From Diphasiastrum complanatum (Eukaryota > Streptophyta > Lycopodiopsida > Lycopodiales > Lycopodiaceae), in NCBI GenBank assembly GCA_029204225.1, contig CM055108.1, positions 26,589,303-26,653,302 of the forward strand: 64,000 bases of DNA. The letters are read 5' to 3'. Shown piece after piece: positions 37,151 to 48,700 of this stretch. How positions within the stretch are numbered: the stretch's first letter is position 1; the number at the start of each line of letters is the position of its first letter. Made by a program: the position numbers and the translations under genes. Below the pieces are notes generated by a model that saw only the letters and a list, made by a program, of their open reading frames with translations, made no database searches and had not been told where the DNA came from.

Positions 37151-37587
37151 GATGCACGGACAGACTCTGGCCGCGACTATGAATGATCTGACGCTCGCCA
37201 TTTGTGGCATAGCCTACAGCGCACAAATGGAGTCCTCGCACACAACCAACATGAGCAAGCAAAGCAGCATGGATACGGATATCATCGTCACTCTAAACAC
37301 AGATTCACTCTATACGATTTCAGTTTCAGAATTTGCAGCATAGTTGTGGCCTTGGTGCTCACCTATGGTACTCCATTTCATTTCTGTTTTCAAAACATGT
37401 CGTGATGTACTCATTGCTGAAAATTTTGAAGCATTATAGCAGGGAGATATCTCTGTCTCTGTCTCTGTCTATATCTCACCAAGCCAAGAGAAATACCTAT
37501 CTGCCTCCTAAAACAGAGAGACTCCCACCTTCTGCCCACCATAGTTAGAGAGAGAATGCCACAGTCAAAGAAAATGACAATTACGTC
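37151..37587. other. Unassigned stretch left of the TRAPPC5 promoter
   Basis: Includes a short CTCTGT-like run at 37451-37470 and no supported gene. Confidence 0.3.
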
Positions 37588-37712
37588 AGGTAATGGCCAA
37601 TTGGTCGGGCCATTACCATAAATAATCTGGTCCTCGGACAATTCGTGGCCTCCGTCACTCGCTGCCCAGGTCCCAAATTATTTATGATAATGGTCCTCCC
37701 AATGACCATTAC
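37588..37712. mobile_element. Palindromic MITE, 125 bp
   Basis: The left arm 37588-37625 (GGTAATGGCCAATTGG start) pairs with the right arm 37676-37712 (AATGACCATTACC end), about 38 bp with seven or so mismatches; the pairing partly continues into the loop. It lies some 300 bp upstream of the presumed TRAPPC5 first exon. The target duplication is not clear. Confidence 0.6.
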
Positions 37713-38048
37713 CTACTACTTAATACATACATTGTTGTTGCATTTTTCAATACATTTTTAAAATTTCCAAGGTAGCATGACATTTGACTTTTTAAAGCTA
37801 CCTTTTAAATGGAAGAATGGAAGGGATATTTTTAAGTTTGCCGTTCATTTTTTTGAGATTTTTGCCTTTCAAACTAGCCAGCTGCAATGCCAAGCTATTA
37901 TCTGGGTTGAGAGAAAGCGAGAGGGCATCCCAGGATCTCCGATCGAGCATTTGAGGGAAAGGGATAGGATGGAGGGAGACATTTAGCGGTGAGCATCGCG
38001 CAGGCAAGAAGGAATCAACTAATTGTCCGCAAAGTATATAGAGATAAG
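37713..38048 (+). promoter_or_regulatory. Presumed TRAPPC5 promoter and non-coding first exon
   Basis: Inference from position: a purine-rich stretch of GAGAGAAAGCGAG and GGGATAGGATGGAGGG type ends at AAG then GTGAGT (38049), a strong splice donor that could join the acceptor at 39671-39672. No clear TATA box. The transcription start is not known. Confidence 0.4.
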
Positions 38049-38055
38049 GTGAGTT

Positions 38056-38091
<36 letters not shown>

Positions 38092-38192
38092 GTCTTTTTC
38101 ACTCTATTTTGTTCAAAGGAAGCAACTGTGCTGAGAGAAAGGTTTTTGAGCACACCCCGGTCTCTTATGATTGAAGGAGACAGAAGTACTAC

Positions 38193-38244
<52 letters not shown>
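38056..38244. repeat. Two (GA)n microsatellites
   Basis: GA tracts at 38056-38092 and 38194-38244. GA-rich runs just downstream of plant transcription starts are common; here they would lie in the first, 5' UTR intron. Confidence 0.9.
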
Positions 38245-38246
<2 letters not shown>

Positions 38247-39672
38247 TGATGATTTTTAGGGTTAGGGTTTTTTTTTATGGTTTTGAGATGAAAAATAACA
38301 ATGATGTGAGTTGACAGACTGACTGCGAGCGAGCGAGCAAAGGAGAGAGTTGACATTGGCTTTTGAACTCATGTATGTTTCAATCAATGACATAAGCTTT
38401 TCGCTCCAGTTGCGCAGCAGAATGCAATTCTTGCCTTCAATGGTCTGGCTTCAGTGCATAGTATAGAGTTTGTATAGAGACATGCATTTGGCACACATGT
38501 TTGCAAACCACGATTGTTAGAGTGAGAAATGTCTTCAAGCGTATGAAGAAGGATATTGTAAACGTTTTTTCTCTACGGTGGATCCAGCACATGGATTTGC
38601 AAGACTGTGAGGAATCGATTTGGTAGGTCTGGCAGATATTTATGTAGGCATGTGGCTTCTTCGGATTTAATAGATATGGTAAATATATGCAAAACATTCA
38701 CTAAAGCATGTGTTTTTCATCAAGGATTGTAAAAGTTCACTTAGCTGTTTTTTGTAAAGATGGTAAAGATCTTTGGCGGTAATTGATTGAAACAGAAGTT
38801 CCGCTGGTTTTTTTAAATAACAGGTCAGGCTCTAGAGTTGGGACTACTTTTTAGGGCTAGGGTTAGGCATAGGCTTACACCTTAAGGGTTTTGGGACAAA
38901 AAATGGCCAAATACTGAGTGAGACATCAGAGAAGAACCACACACATTAGCGATCCATAAGTCGGGTGATGACTTCAAGCCCTAGAGCAGAACACCTGTGT
39001 GTGTGCGTAACGGTATAGTAAGGAGGTAATCAAGTGCTCTGCAAAGTTGAACACAGAAAATTTTCTTTAAAGACTTATTCTTTTGAAAATAGGAGTTGAG
39101 ATTATTGCATCAACAAGTGACTTCTAGACGATTCAGAAAATATTCTAACTAATGGCTTGCCGCTTGACATAAATTCTTGATATAATAGCTTGATATGCAT
39201 GCTTCATGTAATAGCTTGATTTAAGTTATTCTGCTTATGTGAAGGTCTCCTGTTTTTTCCTCCCAGACCCTACGTTTTACCTGCTCCCAGACCCTACGTT
39301 TGAAAGCAGATAAAGAGCTGCCATGTATTTGGATTTCTAGATCCTTTGTTTTTATCACAAGAAAGCTGATGTTTTTTTTTACTTTAGTAGCCCAAATAAA
39401 ATTCAGAAAAAACATTAGTGAGCTTTTTACAAGAGTGCTTGTCGATGTGGTATAAAAGGCACACAATTTGAAGGAGTCTCAAGGGTGGGCTTTAGGCTTC
39501 TATCCGATTTGGTTGTGCTTTCATCAGAAATACCACCAATAATGCCATGTTGATACTATCAGAATAATACTAGATTCATTTGCACTTTGTCCTCTTTAAG
39601 ATCTGTATTCCATGATTGGATAAGATAGACAAAGGCCTGTGACTAATGCATGATTTGCCTTATTCTGTTCAG
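38245..39672 (+). other. Presumed 5' UTR intron of TRAPPC5
   Basis: No gene or transposon recognised. It ends TTCTGTTCAG, a good splice acceptor, at 39672. 39256-39300 contains a doubled TCCCAGACCCTACGTTT word. Confidence 0.4.
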
Positions 39673-39782
39673 AAGATGCTGATGAGAAGATTTTGTAAGT
39701 AAAAGTGAAGATGATTGGATCTCGAGGAACCAAGCAGTATGGGAATGTGCTGGACAAACCCCTTGGGAAGGGCAAAACTGAA
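39673..39782 (+). CDS. TRAPPC5: TRAPPC5 exon with start codon (5' UTR 39673-39710, coding 39711-39782)
   Basis: Acceptor TTCTGTTCAG before 39673. ATG at 39711 opens MIGSRGTKQYGNVLDKPL, matching the family N-terminus, and 24 codons run to GAA before GTAAGA at 39783. The leader holds a small upstream ORF (39676-39702, eight codons) ending eight bases before the main ATG. Confidence 0.93.
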
Positions 39783-42700
39783 GTAAGAATTCTTCTCAAT
39801 TCCACCATGTAATTACCAGCTACAAGCTTTATTGTTGTTGGAGGCAATTTAGTCCTTTTCTCAAGGAATCAGCAGCCTATTACTTCCATTTGAAAGTTTT
39901 GTCTTGTTTAAAATGACTCCAAGAGAAGTATATGCTTTGTTCTATGATATTTAGAGGTATTTCTGAATCAATTTGTCATCCCTTCTTCTATGTCTTTCAC
40001 CTTTTCAATGTACAAAAGCACCTTAAGCATAGCACTCGCAAGGATCTAACTTGACATAAACCCTTAACAAGCAACACGACATTAGACGAACTACCCATTA
40101 GACCAATGTTGAGTAAATCTAGACTCACCCGCATGTGCTGGGAACTACACCAACATCATAGATCAATATCTTGAAAAATAGCCATGATGTCTCATACCAT
40201 CATAACTCACCTATATTTTGGGAGATTCTTTGCTCTATTGGATGATCATAGGTCTCAAAATACACTCAAGCAACATATTGATTGATCCATGGATAGCTTG
40301 AGTGAAGTCCACACCCTAGGATACGTAGTCTTTTCCTTACCCTCTAACACATGTGTAGCGCACTCCCTTTTTGGATGTCCATGCATTGGTTCACTAACAA
40401 TCAATTCCAACTTTAGTTAGAGTTAACTGTGCATCACTCCAAGGCAACTACGTCCTTGATCATAACCTCATATAGGCGGTCTTATTTTGAAGTTAGAGAT
40501 TTATCAACCTAAAGACATTTTAAACCTAAGAGATGGAAATCAAGAAGATATCTATGAAAGCTTGTAATCTATTCGCAAGAGTCATCATCTTTTGGATTCA
40601 TTGTCCAACAAACCAAGTACTCAGGGACGAGACATTATTTTAATTCTCCCTCTCTCTTATTAGGGACTTTATTTGGGTTAAAGGTCTTCAACAAAACCCA
40701 ACTATCTCCAAAGATGAGTGATTCCCCTTCGTGTAGACTTAAAGGTTGCTCACATGAAACACTGAGTATTACTCCCTAAGGAAGTTTTAACTTGTAAGCC
40801 AAAGAGTTGACCTGCATCTCTATTTCAAAGGGTCATAATGCTTTTCAATCCACATTACTTTTGTGTCCCTTGCATTTTGAATAGACCGCAATCATATCGT
40901 ATTGAAATTTTGAAGGAGTTCTCTTCACATTCACGTAATGTGTTGCTCTATTTTGAGCACTCTGGACATTTTGATGTGCTACTTGTATTTTCTCTTACAT
41001 ATCGTGTTGCAAGAAATTAGCTACCTTTTGAAGCTTGACCCTTTTAATTTGTATAAAGATTGGTGGTCTAGCCTGAAACCCATACATAAGCATAAAGGTG
41101 GTGTTGTGTCTAGTGGTAGATAGCTTATGGGTGTTGTAAGCAAACTCAAACAAAGGAAAGTAAATTTTCTTATTCAAATTGCTTAGTGAACACATATGCT
41201 CTGAGCATATCCTTCTCCATCAACTCCTTTCGGTCTGCTGACCATCGCGTATCGAATGATTTGAAGAGCATAATTTCTAACTTTTGAAAGAATGTCGACC
41301 AAATTGTCTTTGATATGACCATCTCGGTCACTCACCACATGCAATTCATTTATTTTTAAAGAATTGTTAGCCAAGTCAAAAACCTTAACTTTCATTTTTA
41401 TATGAATAATGGTAATTTGGTTAGACGATCCACCACAACCCAAACTGCATTGTTACCTTACCGAGTCCAACGAAAACCAAATACAAAATCCATCAAGATA
41501 CTTTCCCACCTTTTATTGGGAATTTCTAATGAGTGCACAAGGCATTTGCTTTTAGGCATTTCACTTTATTGAATTGACATTGTGTACCAACGAGTACATA
41601 TGACTCCACAAAGGTTTTTACTTTTGGCCAATATGTGTGTGTCCACAACTCTCAATGAGTCGTGACATTCTTGCAAGAATTTAAGTCTTACGTAATCATG
41701 TTGCAGCACATGCACCTTACCATCCTTGGAACAAGATTTAATCATCGATAGAATATTGGTTGTCTATCTTTCCTTTTCTTTGCTTCAATTGGACATCTTC
41801 AGTCTTAGTTCCATTACTCAAGTGCGCATAACTTGCTTGACCTCTTTGCATATCTGACCAAACTATGAGTGGATTTGATAGAGCCTCTGAGAGAGGTGGA
41901 AATCAGTAAATATCTCAATGAATGTAAGTGGATTCACTCCATTGATTCTAATAGAGCATCTCCTACGTGACCAATACTATGCTTAATGTATTGGATCTCA
42001 TAGTCGGATCGCTACATGAGCTTGGCCCACCTAGCCTTCAAATCTTTAAGATTAGAACCTAGGGTAGTTGTACAAACATCTAGGGGGTTGGTGATCTACA
42101 TAAACCATGAGTTTATATCGCCATAGAGATAGTGTCTCCATGTTTTAAGAGTAAATTATTGTAGAAAGTTATTTATTTGAGTGGTGTACCTCAATTGAGC
42201 ATCACTCAACTTCTTGCTTTTGAAGGCTAATGGTCTCCCATCTTGTAACAAAATAGCACCTACAAGATAATCACTCGCATCTGTCCGGAACACAAAAGGC
42301 TTACCGAATCAGCAATACTGGAGCTGAAACAATTAGATTCTCGAGAGCTTTGAAGCTTTCAATTAATATCTCATTCTACTCTATAGGTTTTGCTTTCTCT
42401 TTTTTACTCGATGTTAGGTGGTGCTACGACTTTGGTTTATCCTTCAACAAACTTTTAATCTTGTTTAATCAATCTTCATGCCTCGAGATGTTGTACAAGG
42501 AGTCAATGTTAAAAGAATTCCACTTTTGTTCTTTAACAAAGAGCTCTCTTCTCTAAGAATTCTCAACGTTGACTTGAGATGCTTAACATGTTCTTTTAGT
42601 GACAAGAACATCATCAAAGAACTCTACTACAAGTCTACAAGTTTCCCCAAATATGGATGAAAAAGATTGTTTATAACATCTTGAAACCTCATAGGGGTAG

Positions 42701-45700
42701 CAATTAAACCAAAAGATAAGACTAAAAGCTTGTTGACGAGTCCTAAATCCCATTTTAGGTACATCTTCAAATCACATCTTTATCCATTGATATCAAGAAA
42801 GATCTCTCATCAGAGTTCAACATGAAAGATATTGGTTCACTACAATACTTGGTATTGAGGTATGGAAAGTAGCACATGGGCTATTATTTCTCAATCTAAG
42901 TAGTCTCATGAACTTCTTGAAAAGTTCAATATGTCAGAGTGCAAGCCTATTTCTACACCATATGATGGTGGATGTAAGCTTACTAAAGTTGAGGATATAA
43001 CGATGTAGATGAGAAGTTATATAGAAAGCTTGTTGGAAGCTTAATCTATCTATGAGACCAGATATTGCTTATGCTGTTAGTATGGTTAGTCAGTTTATGG
43101 CTAAGCCTAAGCATGTTCATTGGAGAGCTTCTAAGTGAGTACTCAGATATTGTTAGGAATTAATGTTTATTTGATACCCCTTAATGATAGTTTGGCCATG
43201 CCTGCGTGCTATTTTAGGGGCCATTCTATGTATAGTAAATTCGTTTTTTAAAGCTTATGCATGTAGGTGGGTGCACTACAACTAAATTAGGATCTATTTA
43301 GTACTTAGAAATTCATCTTGGGTCTTTACCCAATATGTTGGTGATTTTGTGGCTGTTGGACAGCTTTTTACAGCCTCTTGTTGGCTGTCCGAGTCTTTGC
43401 GGGATAACAAAACATCTTTTTACCTTGGAGGAAACACACATGCCTCACCGAAATCAGTACCTTAATGCTGATTTTCTTGTTTTGATGCTTACTTTTTATG
43501 ATGACGGTGTTGCCTTACCTAGTGTTGGTGAGCAGATCATTGATAGTAAGATTCGGGAGGATGTGATGGTAAAAGAGTATCATACTCTTCTTTATGTTTC
43601 TTGTGGTAAGAAGACTTATGGAATCATGTAGGAACCATTGATGAATTGCAAATCCATATTTCTGCTTGTGGCTGTTTTTTTAGTTACCTACTTTGGATGG
43701 AGCATGCTTGTCTTCACTCTTCGACTTGATGCTACCGCACTTCGTATTCTACATCTCTTCTACATCGGGCATGATTGGGGCTGAGATTTCGGCTACTTCG
43801 ACTACTTCGAGTTGGAGTTTTTTTTTTTTTTTTTTGGCTACATGAAGTTTTGGGCAGCAAGCAACATTTTGCATTTTGTTGCAATTTTTCCATTCTACTT
43901 CATGTCATGTTATGTTTTTACATTATCATTTAAGGAGGGTGTTAGAAATAATAAATAATAATGTTAGTTTCCCATAGGTTACTTTGGTTTATTATTTAGA
44001 CCATGTTAAGTTAGTTTTAGCTAAGTTGGACCCAATTTTGGTCTAGTAATAACTCATGGGTCCAAGTAAAGTCTAATTATGTTAAGGGGCCCTATTTTGA
44101 CTTATGGGGGTGCCCTATAATTAGTAGTGGATAAGCTTGGGTTTTGGAAGGTTCTAGAACTTAGGGTTTGGAAGAGTCTAGGCCCTTGGAAGGCCTATTT
44201 ATATGTACTCATTATTCATTTGTAATTCATTTCTGTTCTAGCATTGCTACTACTTTCTCTCTCCTTGAGGGTGCCTAACCCTCTCCCTCTTCTTCTTGTA
44301 TATGGAGATTGAATGTTAGAAGGATCTAAAGATAAATTTCAGATTTGCTTGAACTTTTATTTTATACGCTTGGTTAAGGTTTGAATCAGTTCCAAAGTCG
44401 TAGTTTTGGGAAAAGGCATCTTTTTTGTTAGTATGGATCTTTGGAAAGCTCTAGCACACAAATACTTAAATTTCAAGAAGTTGCTGCCAAGTTAGATGCT
44501 ATGGAGGCCATGTTAAAACAAATCCTTGAACAATTGATCCACATAGGAAGCGGAAGCGATATGATTGTGCACGTGTTTCATTTTTTGGATGGCTTGAATG
44601 GAAGTCTTAAGACCTTTTGTTGTAAAGAAGCAGATTCATAGCCTCCAAGGAGCAATTCAGATAGCTCTGTGTTTGAAACACGGTAACAAGGTTAGTGGTG
44701 AGCCTTGGCCTCAGGTTTTTGGCCTTAGGATAAGAAGAGGCTCAAAAGGTTTAATAGTGAATTTATGCAAAGGCAAGTTCCAAGGGGACCTGAAAGGAGG
44801 AGTAGGGGGTTCCGAGGACAGAGGATTGTATGGGCGGTCTAATGTCCGACGAGTCCAATGTCCTTCAGTGCGACAAGTAGCTATAGCTTGTATGGGCAAT
44901 CCGATCTTCAGAAGGGGCCAGTGATCTTGGTTGGTATTGTCGCATGACCAAGGGTGTTCCAAGTGTGAAAGTTTCATTTTGCTTTGGTTACTTGGGAGGA
45001 TGCATGTGGAAGGAATGTTCATGGAATCCAATGCGGCCTTCATGCAATTTGCTAGTGGAACTGGCACGAGCACCTATGGCTATGGAAAGAGCTGGAGCAA
45101 GATAAACTGTAGGGAAGTACTCATCTTATGAAAATGTCGATGATCAGGTAAGGTTGATGTTATTGCTTGTTTGCCACACCTGTTTAAAACGACGCAACAC
45201 AGGTATCAATTTCCTTGTACTTGTTTGATTGTTATAAGCGGACATATGTGTTATATGTTTTATTTGAAACTAGGTCCTCCCATAATGTACTTGACTCTGA
45301 TTGAAAGGTTGAATGTGAGCACACAACCATCCCTGTACTAGTATACAGTCGTGAGGGCTGATGGAAAAGGTGCTGTTGAGGGAGGTTTTAGGGTTGTGGG
45401 TATGGTATAACCATTCAGAGTTAGGTTAAGAAGTTAGTAATGTGTTTGGCGTGTTTTGATGTGGTACTGGGGATATATTGGCATGTAACATGGAAGCTCT
45501 ACATTGCTTGGGGTACTCGTGTACGAGTTCTAGCGCGACGGTAGAATCCATTTACGTCAAGGTGAGCCCAATGTGCCTCCAAGACATTTGATCATGGTAG
45601 CTAAGTATGTGGGGGTTCGCTGTAAGTGTACATGCTTTTGTTTTTGTTTGATATGTTTATTGCTGGTTGCAAAAGTAACATATGGCAAGAACAAATTGAC

Positions 45701-48700
45701 TTATCTATTAACCTAGACCAATAGACGGGTCATGGCGTATGTGTGTGGGCTTACCGACGCTTCAACTCCCTAGGGACAAAGGACGGTATGGGATGCCCAA
45801 TGTTTGTCAAGCATCGATATCCTAGTTTGCATATTGATGATTTGATATTGTACGATGGTACTATTTTAAGTATAGTTGTTTGAGAAATGGAAATTATTAA
45901 CTTTGAGTATGTGAAGTGCATGTGCATGTGCTTGCCTTTAGAACTTGTTTTGGTCACTGTAACTTTCTGGTTATGCTTTTTGATTGACTAATGCCCCAAT
46001 AACATGTATGATGCTAATGAACGATGTACTATGACCGTCTATGGATGACGTTTTTGTGATATTGTGTTGCATGTAACTCACCTTAGAACTATTTTGTCAA
46101 CGCTGAGGGATAACATCTTGTTTTCTAATGATAATAAAAGATAGTGTATTTGGGTTTTATCGTGTTAGCTGAAGGCATAAAACCAAGTCCGAAGAAAGTT
46201 GTTCTCCTCAGTGGCATGTGCCTATAGACTTGACGGTATTGAGAGGCTCTCTTGGGTTAGTTGGGTTTTAACGCAAGGTGTAAAGGGTTGTTCATACATG
46301 GCTTCACCTTTGACTGATATGCTATAGAATAATAAGTGGACGAAAGTTCAGCAGCGAAGTGGTTGACTTTGTCACATTAGACCCTTAGAAACAATTTGTC
46401 ATAGTAACTGACGCGGGTGATATCGTCGTTGGGACAATTCTGATGCAAGAGGGTAGGCCAGTTGCCTTTGAGAGCGAGAAGCTCGATCTTGCTCAAAAGA
46501 ATATCATGTCATTGTCCATGCTTTGAAAATATGGAGACATTATTTGTGTGGTGCAGGTTTGTATATACTGAGCATGAAATTTTTTCATGTATTGGGCTGG
46601 ATTAATGCAAGAATTTCACATGGAATTTTGGTACAGGAAAGGTGCTGAAAATTGTGTGGCTGATGCATTATCTCTTATACAGTGTCAGATATCTTTTGTG
46701 GTCATAGAGAATGACCTAATTGCCGAGATCAGACAGATTCGTCAAGAGGATCCTCATTGTTTATTGTAAGGAAGTTGTGAGAATTGGCGAGGTGGCATAC
46801 TATGACTAACTACACTGGTCAATTAGAAGTGCATCCTGGTTTCCTAGGGGGACTTGAACTTGGGACCAAAGAAAATTTGGATGCCAAGCTAACCAACTAA
46901 GCCAACCCTTAGATTGGTCAATTAGAAGTGGTGGAGGGGCTCATGGAATGAATTTTCTCCAGAAAGTCGGGGAGGAGGAGATGAAAGAGCTTGTTGAGTC
47001 TTCTTCCTTCCCTTTCCTCGTAAGCCTTCTTCAGGGGCCATGTGGCGCGCCTAGTTTTGTGTAAGAGGCGAGTGGTTAATGACTGTGTATATTCAACTTC
47101 TTGGTGGAGATGGCAACACATGTCATCATACCAAGGTTGGTGAATGTGGTGTGGGTAGGTATGGGAGCGTTTGTGATGTGGAGGGAAAGGCGAGTGTAGC
47201 GGCTGTATGACGAGCAATAGTGAGAAAGGAAGCTTGTGTAGTGAGTGCAGTAGTGAAGTACTATATGAGAAATGAAGTAGCAAGGCTGAAAGTGAGTCTT
47301 GATAAAGGTGTGTAATACTGTGTATATTTTGAACTGGAGGTATATGTCGGTGCTTTAGGGTGGGGTATTGTTATGTCATTACCCCAAGTATGAGGATATT
47401 GACAATCCTTAGGTAAAGGTAGTGAGACCTCCAGAAGGGCATATCAAATAGGATCTTATAATTCCTTATAGGGGCCAAAGGTATTGAATTGATATGTGAG
47501 GGCTCTAATCTCCATTAAGAGACATGTGGAGGAATGCATGGCTTGGGACGGTTTTATGCATGATGGTTGCATGAGATGTGTAATTGGAGTTAATCTATGT
47601 TGCATGGGGATTGCATGGGCACATGCACAAGCGACCTGACCTTATATATACTTGCAGAACTTGCCCTCTTGCACTATGGAATTTAGAACTTAGTTACTTG
47701 TTTTCTCTCTTTTTCTTTATGCTTTCTCAAGTCATGGCACGAGGGTGACTCGTGAGATGTTGATCTAGTAGGTAGATCCCTCTCTATTCGGTTGGGTGGT
47801 TTGTCCTCCATCAATCTCTCTAGTGCTTCTAATCTATCATCTTAGTTGTCTCCTGGGTGGTCTTTCTTTGCATTGGTATTAGAGCTTGGCTAAGATGCAG
47901 TTGGATGGGAGTGGAGGCAAGCGCTACATGGACTTCGAAGGTGGAAGCACTTGGATGCAAATCCCCATCTAGAGTGCTGTTTTCTCAAGGGTTGATTTGG
48001 ATTTGAAGCCCACTAGATTTTGTATGAAGAAAGCTTTTATCAAATAGTGGTAGAGTGCCACTACTTATTTGATCTTGACGAAAATTGCCTTGGGACATCC
48101 TTTCATGAATGCTCAGGGATGAATCAGTGGTGTGGGAGACCTAACGTTGATCTTTTAGGTAGGTGTGAATAACTGGCTAATGTTGGGTTTCTGAGAATCT
48201 AATGGAATTGACCCTATCAACTGACTTTTTTGTGCATTAGTATGTCAAGTATAGTTGGGAAATTATGGGGGGGTGAGAACTTGTGGCAATTAAGAACCTA
48301 ACTAGCAATTCTAGGACCTCTTGGGTCATGGAATTAAGTTTTCAATCAGGTTCATCACCTACATTTTTTTGAGAATGGTATCAAGTTAATGTACCTTGGG
48401 TTATTACTTAACTGTTTCATATAATGCTGGCATTTTCGTTCAGTGACTCATGAATTAGATTCTTTTAAATTAATGAGTTGATATCAACAAATTGAGGGCC
48501 TTAATTTAAACCCTTGTGTTTTCTCTCATTTCCTACAAAAATTTAGAACCAAATTCAGTTTGAATTTATAGTATAGAATTTCCAAGTACCATTAGAAATT
48601 GGTTGAGTGAAAATTCTTGGCATAGATACTTTCTGATTGAATAAAAACTAAGTTGTAAAATAGTTTCTGGATTGTAAGACTAATGGCCTTGATAGTTTAG

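Noticed and set aside
37151-37320. Secreted-protein start (hydrophobic Leu-rich N-terminus) on the minus strand upstream of the gypsy 3 ORF
   Set aside because: A stop follows within about 25 codons and nothing supports a mature protein.
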